From contig NZ_OBQD01000006.1 of NCBI RefSeq assembly GCF_900220975.1, positions 1-64,000 of the forward strand: a stretch of DNA of 64,000 nt. The letters are read 5' to 3'. This document shows, piece after piece, positions 1 through 7,583 of the stretch. The notes beneath the pieces were generated by a model. The model searched no databases. It had not been told where the DNA came from and worked only from the letters and a program-made list of their open reading frames with translations. The translations under genes were made by a program, and so were the position numbers. Within the stretch, counting starts at the first letter, position 1, and each line of letters opens with the position of its first letter. The stretch comes from Rhizobium subbaraonis. GTDB lineage: Bacteria; Pseudomonadota; Alphaproteobacteria; Rhizobiales; Rhizobiaceae.

Positions 1-80
1 CTCTTCTGCCTTGTGTCTTTTCCCTGCCATTTCAATGTCCTTCCTCGGCTCAATAGCCATACTTCAAGAAGGATCACTTT

Positions 81-797
81 TCAGGGGGCAGACCATGTAC
101 GCTCGCGATACCAGTTCACGGTCTCCTGCGTGGCGTACTCAATGCCGGAATCGGATATGATTGTAATCAGCGGTCGCCAGCCAGTTACGTATAAGGCCTC
201 ACAGCAGCCATTACGACGGCCATGATGCGAAGCAACGAGAACATGGACATCGGCCATCGCCGCGCGGAAATCTTGCCTATCTAGCAGACGATTCCATCCT
301 TGGACTTCCATATCACCTGGAAAACAAACTACGAGGCCGTGGTAACGCAGGATGCATATCGAGCTGAGATTGTTCTCGTCCTCGAAATCATACGGATACT
401 CGTTCCAGAACATTTTGATAGTTAGACCGCCAAGATCGGGTTCCGCAGGTACGGTTCCGATGTAAGATGTCATCATCTCCGCTAAACTAGATATGCCATT
501 TCCGATGCCGCCCTGGCCCTTTAGATGCCGGATCTCACCAGCGCCGACCGTCGGATTGCGGTACAGCGCTCTTATCTCCACGGTTCTCCGCAGATTATGC
601 AGATCGCTTGCATGGTCCTCATCCATGTTTGTGATAATTAGGCGTTCAAGCGAGGTAATCCCGAGATTTGGCAAGTAGACCGAAGGTCGCCATCCAGTGG
701 TGGAGTTGTGTCCTGCGTCGATGAGAAGGTGCTCGCCGTTATCGGTCGACACCAACGCACAGCCACCGTGCTCTACATCAAATATTCGAATATCCAC
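81..797 (-). CDS. Metallo-beta-lactamase-fold hydrolase (ComEC/Rec2-like MBL domain)
   Basis: The 238-residue protein is a stand-alone, soluble MBL-fold domain. Visible landmarks are an early DAGHN turn (27-31), the metal motif TNMDEDH (56-62), a second metal Asp in FPGDMEV (D162) and the paired histidines ASHHG (H191-H192). This is the ComEC-type HxDxDH arrangement with Asn in place of the first His; Asn at that place seems usual in this subfamily. The likely activity is hydrolysis of a phosphodiester or a nucleotide, but the substrate cannot be read. It starts with GTG inside the stop codon of the upstream membrane-protein gene (TAGTG), so translation is coupled. It lies in an integrative element, which suggests a conflict or defence role; that is inference. 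Confidence 0.7.
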   Translation of the reverse strand: MDIRIFDVEHGGCALVSTDNGEHLLIDAGHNSTTGWRPSVYLPNLGITSLERLIITNMDEDHASDLHNLRRTVEIRALYRNPTVGAGEIRHLKGQGGIGNGISSLAEMMTSYIGTVPAEPDLGGLTIKMFWNEYPYDFEDENNLSSICILRYHGLVVCFPGDMEVQGWNRLLDRQDFRAAMADVHVLVASHHGRRNGCCEALYVTGWRPLITIISDSGIEYATQETVNWYRERTWSAP

Positions 798-1492
798 TAT
801 ACCGATCCCTTCTCGCCGATCAGAGACGCATGAAAGCGCAGCAAGACCTCCCTACCGAACAGCGCGTAGTACTTTAGGAAGCGACCATACATCCCGATCG
901 CGATCACAAATGCGGTCAACGAGAACCACACGTCCTGGCCGATACCGTAAACGGTATAGCGGTAGGCCAGCGCACCGCCGGCAATAAGTGATACAAACAC
1001 GATATTTCGACAGAACCCGTACGCGTTCTGAAAGCTCTCCAGGCGCCGCGCGGTATCCTCCACCTGGCGCGCCACTGGGTAGGCGATCTCGAAGGCGCGA
1101 TGAGTACAGCGGCCAATTGCATCGGTCGCGATTGCTGTAAGGATAGTTTCGCGCGTCGCTGGAGTAAGCGGCGCGTATTCGCGATAGGCGAAGAGCCACC
1201 CCAGCGCGCGTTCCCGCCGACGTAACGGCTTAAGACCTAGCTGTACCGACATCGGGTCGTGAAAGAGTGTTCGCGCCAACAGGTGCTCAACGAGCCCAGC
1301 CGATGGCGCCGCACATATATGCCCGACGATGAAGGACACTACTGTCCAAAAGATAAACTGGACTGTTGTCCACTCCGTTCGGTGGACTAAGACTGCTTCG
1401 GCAAAACAATAGTCGAACGTCGCGACAAGCAACATACCAGACGCGACGAACGCGTAGAACTCGTAGTTGGTCAGTGGGAACCAATCGCGCAT
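797..1492 (-). CDS. Four-helix membrane protein, first gene of a two-gene operon
   Basis: About 231 residues with two N-terminal hydrophobic helices (about residues 9-30 and 43-63), a polar Arg-rich central stretch of roughly 90 residues, and two more helices near the C-terminus (about 160-183 and 187-210). I do not recognise the family. The 2+2 helix plan with a cytosolic middle resembles pore-forming effectors of bacterial conflict systems in outline only. ATG at 1492 is chosen over an in-frame TTG at 1513 because AAAGGA lies 5-6 bases upstream of it. The stop overlaps the start of the MBL gene by one base, so the two products are probably made in fixed ratio and act together. Confidence 0.6.
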   Translation of the reverse strand: MRDWFPLTNYEFYAFVASGMLLVATFDYCFAEAVLVHRTEWTTVQFIFWTVVSFIVGHICAAPSAGLVEHLLARTLFHDPMSVQLGLKPLRRRERALGWLFAYREYAPLTPATRETILTAIATDAIGRCTHRAFEIAYPVARQVEDTARRLESFQNAYGFCRNIVFVSLIAGGALAYRYTVYGIGQDVWFSLTAFVIAIGMYGRFLKYYALFGREVLLRFHASLIGEKGSV

Positions 1493-1886
1493 GGTGATCC
1501 TTTCACACTTCAACTAGCACATAACAAGAACAATCGCCAACTTAATGGCGAGTGTCCACAGAAATTCAATCACTTTGAAAGCATTCTTCATTCTCGAATC
1601 TGCGCGCCTCAAGCAGGCTAAAGAAGAAGCGGGGACCTCATACGCATGACGACTACGGCAGGCAATCTGCGTAAGTTCGTGACGGAAATCTTACGAGTAT
1701 TCAGACCGAAGGACGGCGCTGTTGGTACGATACCGTTCGTCAAAACACGTTTGTGAGAGGATTACAGCCAACCTTTCCAGGTCTCCATGGCATAATTCAC
1801 ACGCACATTAACACGCACATTAACACGCACAGTGAAATTTATTATATTATTTATATAGATATATCAATTATTTACGCTATACACAC
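1493..1886. other. A/T-rich non-coding stretch between the cassette and the att site
   Basis: No convincing gene is present. A 36-codon plus-strand frame (1646-1756) has no good ribosome-binding site and is left uncalled. The right part contains the 12-bp direct repeats and a very A/T-rich run (about 1833-1875), as expected for the arm region of a recombination site. The promoter of the minus-strand cassette must also lie here, but I cannot place it with confidence. Confidence 0.5.
1799..1830 (+). repeat. Direct repeats of ACACGCACATTA (2.7 copies)
   Basis: Two perfect 12-bp units (1799-1810 and 1811-1822) are followed by an 8-bp partial unit (1823-1830). They lie 57 bp from the tRNA fragment, inside the presumed element. 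Short direct repeats at this distance from an att core are typical of arm-type sites for an integrase or excisionase. That role is inferred; the repeat itself is seen directly. Confidence 0.7.
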
Positions 1887-1936
1887 TCTGACTTTTAATC
1901 AGTAGGTCCAGGGTTCGAATCCCTGCGCGCTCACCA
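1887..1936 (+). other. att site: 3' fragment of tRNA-Lys(TTT)
   Basis: The sequence folds as the 3' two-thirds of a tRNA: anticodon stem-loop 1887-1903 with anticodon TTT at 1894-1896, a five-base variable loop, T-arm 1909-1925 with the standard TTCGAAT loop, acceptor 3' strand CGCGCTC (1926-1932), discriminator A and encoded CCA (1934-1936). No D-arm and no matching 5' acceptor strand (GAGCGCG) precede it; the upstream DNA is A/T-rich. It is therefore not a functional tRNA but most likely the duplicated core of an integration site, marking the border between element and core chromosome. Confidence 0.8.
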
Positions 1937-2138
1937 CTTAAATCAATTATTTGGCAAGATTTCCTAATCCGGTCTTTCAAGACTGGCCAGAACCGACGCG
2001 TCCGTCTGGCCGGGCGATGACCCCAATTTTATGATGCACATGACTGCAAGGCATGCCACAAAGGCGGCCCGCGGATCGGGCGCTGCTGGCTCCGGGCGCG
2101 GCGCAGTGTGATGGCATCGGAAGAGGCATCGGCAGGAT

Positions 2139-2912
2139 ATGACGCGCAGCATCAAATCGCTTTCCTTCGTCGCGTCGCAGGCGCCCGAGGCGCAGGAGGC
2201 GCTCGGCGAACTGGTAGCGCGCTACGGAAACGCCGATGCGGAGACGGCCGATGTGATCGTGGCGCTGGGCGGCGACGGGTTCATGCTGCAGACGCTGCAC
2301 GCGACGATGAATTCCGGCAAGCTCGTCTACGGCATGAACCGCGGTTCGGTCGGGTTCCTGATGAACCGCTTCAGCGTGGACGATTTACCCCACCGCATCG
2401 CCAGTGCCGTCGAGAACCTGTGCCGACCGCTGGAAATGCGCACGGTCGATGCGGCCGGAGCCGTCAGCGAGGCACTGGCCATCAACGAGGTCTACCTGTT
2501 CCGGCAATCCTATCAGGCCGCCAAGCTGCGCGTCAGCATCGACGGACGGGTCCGGCTGGACGAGCTGATCTGCGACGGCCTTCTGGTGGCCACGCCGGCC
2601 GGCTCGACGGCCTACAACCTTTCCGCCCACGGGCCGATCCTGCCGCTGGAAGCCCCCCTCCTCGCGCTGACGCCTGTCAGCCCCTTCCGTCCCCGTCGCT
2701 GGCGCGGCGCGCTGTTGCCCAACCACGTGCGGGTCGAGATCGACATTCTGGAGGCGGAGAAGCGGCCGGTGAATGCGGTCGCCGACTATACCGAAGTGAA
2801 ATCCGTCCGCTCCGTGCGGATTTCGCAATCGGAAAACCTGACGGCCATCATTCTATCCGATCCCGATCATTCCTGGTCGGAGCGTATCCTGTCCGAACAG
2901 TTCCAGTATTGA
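2139..2912 (+). CDS. nadK: NAD kinase
   Basis: Phosphorylates NAD to NADP in the cytoplasm. The 257-residue protein has the diagnostic GGDG loop (44-47, in VALGGDGFML), the conserved NE pair (116-117), and the CDGLLVATPAGSTAYNLS segment (about 145-162) that shapes the NAD site. The length is typical of the short alphaproteobacterial form. It is the first core gene beyond the tRNA-Lys border and is followed after 35 bp by a small secreted protein on the same strand. The ATG at 2139 gives the normal N-terminus; the ribosome-binding site in front of it is weak. Confidence 0.95.
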   Translation: MTRSIKSLSFVASQAPEAQEALGELVARYGNADAETADVIVALGGDGFMLQTLHATMNSGKLVYGMNRGSVGFLMNRFSVDDLPHRIASAVENLCRPLEMRTVDAAGAVSEALAINEVYLFRQSYQAAKLRVSIDGRVRLDELICDGLLVATPAGSTAYNLSAHGPILPLEAPLLALTPVSPFRPRRWRGALLPNHVRVEIDILEAEKRPVNAVADYTEVKSVRSVRISQSENLTAIILSDPDHSWSERILSEQFQY

Positions 2913-2947
2913 ACCGAGGCCGTCCCCGGAAAGCCAAGGAGTTCGCA

Positions 2948-3448
2948 ATGTTCCGCTCCCCCGCCACCGCCGTCCTCCTCGCAGCCTTTCTTGGCGCATC
3001 AGCAACGGTCCGTGCAGAGGAGGCGTCACCGTTGCCGCCGGCCGTAACCTTCGCCGTCAGTACCGGCTACTGGCAGGACAGTGCAGAGGGTGCCGACAAG
3101 GCTCCGGAGAGCGCTTCTCCGGCTGCAGGCGACACGCCCGTCCGCCGCGGCTACTACAAGCTGTTTTCCCTGCGCCAGCCGGACGGGACGGCAAAGATCT
3201 ATCTTCAGCGCATAGAAATGGCGGCCGACGGTCCGTCAATCGCCTCGTCGAGCGAGATCGAGGCGTTCAGCGCGATGAAGGCTTACGTCACGGATATCCG
3301 CCCGGAGAGCTCGGACGGCGTCACGGCCCAGCCCGGCATGTTTGCCACCATCCACCTCAAGACCGATCCGAAGGCGACCCGCTCCGATTCCTGGACCGTC
3401 CTGATCGACGATCTCGGCGAGATGCGCGTGGAAAAGGCCAGCAATTAA
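2948..3448 (+). CDS. Small secreted protein of unknown function
   Basis: The 166-residue product starts with a clear Sec signal peptide (MFRSPATAVLLAAFLGASATVRA, cleavage near residue 23), followed by a polar domain with no motif I recognise. The start is fixed by AAGGAG seven bases upstream of ATG 2948. An open frame continues upstream through nadK in another reading frame, but the signal peptide and ribosome-binding site show the real start is here. Being 35 bp from nadK, it may be co-transcribed. Probably periplasmic. Confidence 0.75.
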   Translation: MFRSPATAVLLAAFLGASATVRAEEASPLPPAVTFAVSTGYWQDSAEGADKAPESASPAAGDTPVRRGYYKLFSLRQPDGTAKIYLQRIEMAADGPSIASSSEIEAFSAMKAYVTDIRPESSDGVTAQPGMFATIHLKTDPKATRSDSWTVLIDDLGEMRVEKASN

Positions 3449-3543
3449 TGGCGGCATCGCCTCCTGGCGGTATCGGCCGGGTGCCGGAGGCGTCGCGGTA
3501 GAAGGCCGATCGCGTCATGTGACGTTGCAGGCATGCCGGCAAT

Positions 3544-3565
3544 GAAAAGGCCCCAAGAAGGGGCC
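3544..3565 (-). terminator. Intrinsic terminator of prfB
   Basis: On the minus strand a GGCCCC/GGGGCC stem (3549-3565) with a five-base loop is followed by TTTTC. It lies 45 bp past the prfB stop codon. Confidence 0.75.
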
Positions 3566-3609
3566 GTTCCATTCTGCGGTCTGCCAGCTTGAGAGGCAGC
3601 GAAGCCCAC

Positions 3610-4741
3610 TCAGGCGAGGTCTTCGACTGCGGCGTCGGCGCCACCGCTGACGCGGTGAGCGAGGGCTGCTTCCATGAACTCGTTGAGTTCACCGTCGAGC
3701 ACATCCGACGGCGCGGTGCTCTCCACCCCGGTGCGCAGGTCCTTCACCAGCTGGTAGGGCTGCAGCACGTAGGAACGGATCTGGTGTCCCCAGCCGATGT
3801 CCGTCTTCGAGGCGGCTTCGGCATTGGCAGCCTCCTCGCGCTTCTTCAGCTCGGCCTCGTACAGGCGGGCGCGCAGCATGTCCCAGGCCTTGGCCCGGTT
3901 CTTGTGCTGCGAGCGCTCCTGCTGGCAGGCCACGACGATGCCGGACGGGATGTGCGTGATGCGCACGGCCGAATCGGTCGTGTTGACGTGCTGGCCGCCG
4001 GCGCCGGACGAGCGATAGGTATCGATGCGGCAATCGCTCTCGTTGATGTCGATGTTGATCGAGTCGTCGACGACCGGATAGACCCAGATCGACGAGAACG
4101 AGGTGTGGCGGCGGGCGTTGCTGTCATAGGGCGAGATGCGCACCAGACGATGCACGCCCGATTCGGTCTTCATCCAGCCATAGGCATTGTGACCCTTGAC
4201 GAGGATCGTCGCGGACTTGATGCCCGCCTCTTCGCCGTCGTGGATTTCCAGAAGCTCGACCTTGAAGCCCTGGCGCTCGGCCCAGCGGGTGTACATGCGA
4301 AGCAGCATGTTCGCCCAGTCCTGGCTCTCCGTGCCGCCTGCGCCCGAATGGACTTCCACATAGGTGTCGTTGCCGTCGGCCTCGCCGGACAGCATGGCTT
4401 CCACCTGCCGGCGATTGGCTTCCGCCCGCAGTTCCTTGAGCGCGTTCTCGGCATCCTTGACGATGTCGGCGTCGCCTTCTTCCTCACCGAGCTCGATGAG
4501 CTCGATGTTGTCCTTGAGCTGCTGCTCCAGGGCGCGGAGGCCGGTAATACCATCATCGAGCTGCTGGCGCTCGCGCATCAGCTTCTGCGCTTCGGTGGCA
4601 TCGTTCCAGAGGTTCGGATCCTCTGCCTTGTTGTTCAACCAGTCCAGTCGTCTTACCGCCTGATCCCAGTCAAAGATGCCTCCTCAGCAGGCTTATGGCC
4701 TGCTTGATTTCGTCGACTACGTTTTCGATTTCCGCGCGCAT
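3610..4741 (-). CDS. prfB: Peptide chain release factor 2, with programmed +1 frameshift
   Basis: Terminates translation at UGA and UAA. The main frame (3610-4671) carries the stop-codon recognition loop [13 protein letters not shown] and the catalytic [16 protein letters not shown] (GGQ) loop. The N-terminus is encoded in another frame: ATG at 4741 starts [23 protein letters not shown], which meets in-frame UGA at 4672-4670. A +1 shift at CUU-UGA-C continues into [18 protein letters not shown]. The full product is about 376 residues, the normal RF2 length. Starting at the internal TTG (4638) would lose the first helix. Regulation is the classic feedback: low RF2 favours the shift and more RF2. 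Confidence 0.95.
4669..4684 (-). promoter_or_regulatory. RF2 programmed frameshift site
   Basis: Read on the minus strand the order is AGGAGG (4684-4679), CAT, CTT (4675-4673), TGA (4672-4670), C. The internal Shine-Dalgarno-like AGGAGG stands three bases before the CUU shift codon, the same spacing as in Escherichia coli prfB (AGGGGG-UAU-CUU-UGA-C). Confidence 0.93.
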
Positions 4742-4802
4742 ATCCGTCTTCTTCGATTGTTTGCGAGTTTGCCCGTGAGATAGTCACATGGCCGAAAGAT
4801 GT

Positions 4803-4832
4803 AAAGGCGGACGCTTGAGAACGCCCGCCTTT
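4803..4832 (-). terminator. Terminator-like hairpin after mrcA
   Basis: An 11-bp inverted repeat with one mismatch (4803-4813 against 4822-4832) sits between the end of mrcA and the start of prfB, both on the minus strand. On that strand it ends in CCTTTA, a short U-tract. The plus-strand reading has the better T-run, so direction is not certain. Confidence 0.55.
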
Positions 4833-4856
4833 TTGATTTTTACCGGCTGAAGGTGA

Positions 4857-7307
4857 TCAGAACAATCCGCTCTGGCCGCCGCTGACAGCCTGGTTGGCCT
4901 GAGGCGAGCTGCGGAGGATCTCTTCCGGCTCCATGTATTCCTCGCCGCCGATGACGGAGAAAGTGTCGGCCGGGCCGGTCCCGGGCTTGAAGGCCTCCAT
5001 GATCGTGTCCGGATCGCCCTCCATGGCCGCCATGCCGGTCTTGCGGTTGACGGCGATCATCTGCATGCCTTCCGGAACGAGGAACTTCGTCGGCGGCGTG
5101 CCCTCCAGCGCCTGCTGCATGAAGGTGTTGAAGAGCGGGGCCGACAGAGAGCCGCCCGTCGAGCCACGACCAAGCGGTGCCGGGTTGTCGAAGCCGAGAT
5201 AGAGCCCGGTGACGAGGTCCGGCGTATAGCCCACGAACCAGGCGTCCTTTTCGTCGTTGGTCGTGCCCGTCTTGCCAGCCGCCGGACGGTCGAGCTTGAT
5301 CTTGCCGGCCGCGGTGCCGCGGGTGACGACGCCTTCCATCATCGAGGTGATCTGGTAGGCGGTCATAGGGTCCAGCACCTGCTCGCGATTGTCGACGATA
5401 TTGGGCTCTTCCTGGTTCTCCCAGTCCTGGGCGTTGCAGCCTTCGCAGGTGCGCTCCTCGTGACTGAAGATCGTCTTGCCGTAGCGGTCCTGAATGCGGT
5501 CGATCAGCGAAGGCTTGATCTGCTTGCCGCCGTTGGCCAGAACCGAATAGGCCGAAACCATGCGCAGGACCGTCGTTTCGCCCGAACCGAGCGACATCGC
5601 GAGAACCGGGTTCATCTTGTCGTAGATGCCGAAGCGCTCGGCATATTCGGCGACGAGGTTCATGCCCATGTCCTGGGCAAGGCGCACGGTCATCAGGTTG
5701 CGCGATTTCTCGATGCCGAGACGAAGCGTCGAGGGGCCTGCCGAGCCGCCGCCGTAGTTCTGCGGGCGCCAGACCTGGCCGCCGGACACGATCTCGATCG
5801 GGGCGTCCATGATGACGGAGGCGGGCGTATATCCGTTGTCGAGCGCCGCTGCATAGACGAAGGGCTTGAAGGACGAGCCGGGCTGGCGCATCGCCTGCGT
5901 GGCGCGGTTGAATTCCGACTGGCTGTAGGAGAAGCCGCCGACCATGGCAAGCACACGGCCGGTGTGCGGGTCCATGGCGACCAGCCCGCCCTGGATGCGC
6001 GGCGGCTGGCGCAGGCGGTAGGAACCCTCGGTCTCGGTCGGTTCGACATAGACGACATCGCCAGGACTGAAGACGCCTTCCGGCGATTGCGCCGAGCGAC
6101 GGTCGCCCTTGGCAGAGCGGTAAGCCCACTTCATCGCCTCGGCCGGAATGCGCCCGGTGACCCGCTCTGGCGCAACCTTGCCCGACGGCTCCTTGCGGGG
6201 CTGCAGGCCGATGTCGGCGCCCTTGGCGTCGGTGGCAAGCACGACGGCCAGCTTCCATTCGGGAACGTCGCTGAACGCCTGGACCTTGCTCAGTTCGATG
6301 CCCCAGTCGCTGCCGATCTCGACGGTCTTGATCGGGCCATGGAAGCCGCGGCGCTCGTCATAGCTGATGAGGCCGTCCTGCAGCACCTTACGGGCGATCA
6401 CCTGGAGGCGCGGGTCGAGAGAGGTGCGCACCGACAGACCACCTTCATAGAGCGCATTGTCCCCATAGCGCTCGATGATCTGCCGGCGCACCTCCTCGGC
6501 GAAGTAATCGGATGCGAAGAGATAGGAGCCGCGGTTGCGCGGGCTGACGCCAAGCGGCTGCTTCTTGGCCTCGTCGCCTTCGCTCTTGGTGACGTAGCCG
6601 TTCTCGACCATGCGGTCGATCACCCAGTTGCGCCGCTCGATCGCAGCCTCGGCGCGGCGGAAGGGGTGATAGTTGTTCGGCCCCTTCGGCAGGGCGGCGA
6701 GGTAGGCCGTCTCGGCGATCGTCAGTTCGGTGACGGACTTGTCGAAATAGGTCAGCGCAGCGCCGGCGATGCCGTACGAGTTCATCCCGAAGAAGATCTC
6801 GTTGAGATAGAGTTCGAGGATGCGGTCCTTGGAATAGGCCTGTTCGATGCGGAACGACAGGATCGCTTCCTTGACCTTGCGGTCGATGGTCTGGTCGGAG
6901 CTGAGCAGGAAGTTCTTCGCGACCTGCTGAGTGATCGTGGAGGCGCCGACCGGGCGACGGCCCGAACCCATCTGCTGCAGGTTGGTGACGATCGCGCGGA
7001 ACAGGCCGGTGACGTCCACGCCGGGATGGTTGTAGAAATTCTTGTCTTCGGCCGAAAGAAACGCCGCCTTGACACGGTCCGGGATCGCCTGGATCGGCAG
7101 GTAGAGCCGGCGCTCGCGGGCGTACTCGGCCATGAGTGCACCGTTGGTGGCATGGACACGCGTCGTCACCGGCGGCGAATAGTTGCTCAATACCTCGTAG
7201 TCAGGCAGATCTTTTGTGACATTGGCGAGATAGACCGCAACCACCGCGGCAACACCGAGGAAGAAGACAGTGCCAATCCCGAAAAAATATCCAATCAATC
7301 TGATCAT
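4857..7307 (-). CDS. mrcA: Penicillin-binding protein 1A (bifunctional transglycosylase/transpeptidase)
   Basis: Polymerises and cross-links peptidoglycan at the inner membrane. The 816-residue protein has one N-terminal membrane anchor (about 5-28), a GT51 transglycosylase domain with EDKNFYNHPG (catalytic Glu87) and GASTITQQVAKN (121-132), an OB-like insertion, and a transpeptidase domain with SSFK (478-481), SRN (535-537) and KTGT (679-682). All catalytic motifs are intact. Length and order match class A PBPs. It lies between prfB and amiC on the same strand, an arrangement I know from other rhizobia, with 276 bp separating it from amiC. Confidence 0.95.
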   Translation of the reverse strand: MIRLIGYFFGIGTVFFLGVAAVVAVYLANVTKDLPDYEVLSNYSPPVTTRVHATNGALMAEYARERRLYLPIQAIPDRVKAAFLSAEDKNFYNHPGVDVTGLFRAIVTNLQQMGSGRRPVGASTITQQVAKNFLLSSDQTIDRKVKEAILSFRIEQAYSKDRILELYLNEIFFGMNSYGIAGAALTYFDKSVTELTIAETAYLAALPKGPNNYHPFRRAEAAIERRNWVIDRMVENGYVTKSEGDEAKKQPLGVSPRNRGSYLFASDYFAEEVRRQIIERYGDNALYEGGLSVRTSLDPRLQVIARKVLQDGLISYDERRGFHGPIKTVEIGSDWGIELSKVQAFSDVPEWKLAVVLATDAKGADIGLQPRKEPSGKVAPERVTGRIPAEAMKWAYRSAKGDRRSAQSPEGVFSPGDVVYVEPTETEGSYRLRQPPRIQGGLVAMDPHTGRVLAMVGGFSYSQSEFNRATQAMRQPGSSFKPFVYAAALDNGYTPASVIMDAPIEIVSGGQVWRPQNYGGGSAGPSTLRLGIEKSRNLMTVRLAQDMGMNLVAEYAERFGIYDKMNPVLAMSLGSGETTVLRMVSAYSVLANGGKQIKPSLIDRIQDRYGKTIFSHEERTCEGCNAQDWENQEEPNIVDNREQVLDPMTAYQITSMMEGVVTRGTAAGKIKLDRPAAGKTGTTNDEKDAWFVGYTPDLVTGLYLGFDNPAPLGRGSTGGSLSAPLFNTFMQQALEGTPPTKFLVPEGMQMIAVNRKTGMAAMEGDPDTIMEAFKPGTGPADTFSVIGGEEYMEPEEILRSSPQANQAVSGGQSGLF

Positions 7308-7583
7308 TTGCCAGTTACCGGTATCCTAATCAATTCATCGCTGGAACGATGGCGGCGCACCACACGTGGTGCCTGTGCTTCTGGACAGCCATGCATCCCT
7401 GCCGGCGACCTGAATATTCGTCACCGAGTCGCCCCGTCAGACCCGAGTAGAGCCTCGAATGTGAGGAAAATAGGGCTTAATGCAAACAACGGGCGAAGGC
7501 CATGGTTCAATTGGCGGTGCTGTCACTTTTTCGGCACATGAACGCTATTTTGCACGCAACCGCACCCGGCGGGATGCCGGCTT

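Larger units (their letters stand above)
1..1886. mobile_element. Right-hand end of an integrative element inserted at tRNA-Lys(TTT)
   Basis: This stretch lies to the left of a partial tRNA-Lys gene (1887-1936) that has no 5' half. That is the usual footprint of a tyrosine-recombinase element that integrated into the 3' part of a tRNA gene; the intact tRNA would lie beyond the left edge. The DNA is visibly more A/T-rich than the rest of the window, and its two genes are not core rhizobial genes. Short direct repeats (1799-1830) sit next to the junction. No integrase is visible, so the element type (genomic island, ICE or prophage) is open. Confidence 0.6.

Noticed and set aside
1646-1756. 36-codon plus-strand frame in the integrative element
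   Set aside because: No good ribosome-binding site and no recognisable motif; could be a remnant.
2108-2947. Upstream extension of the secreted-protein frame through nadK
   Set aside because: The frame is open by chance; AAGGAG and a signal peptide fix the real start at 2948.
5460-7541. Plus-strand open frame of 693 codons opposite mrcA
   Set aside because: Shadow of PBP1A; low-complexity Arg/Ala/Gly/His sequence.
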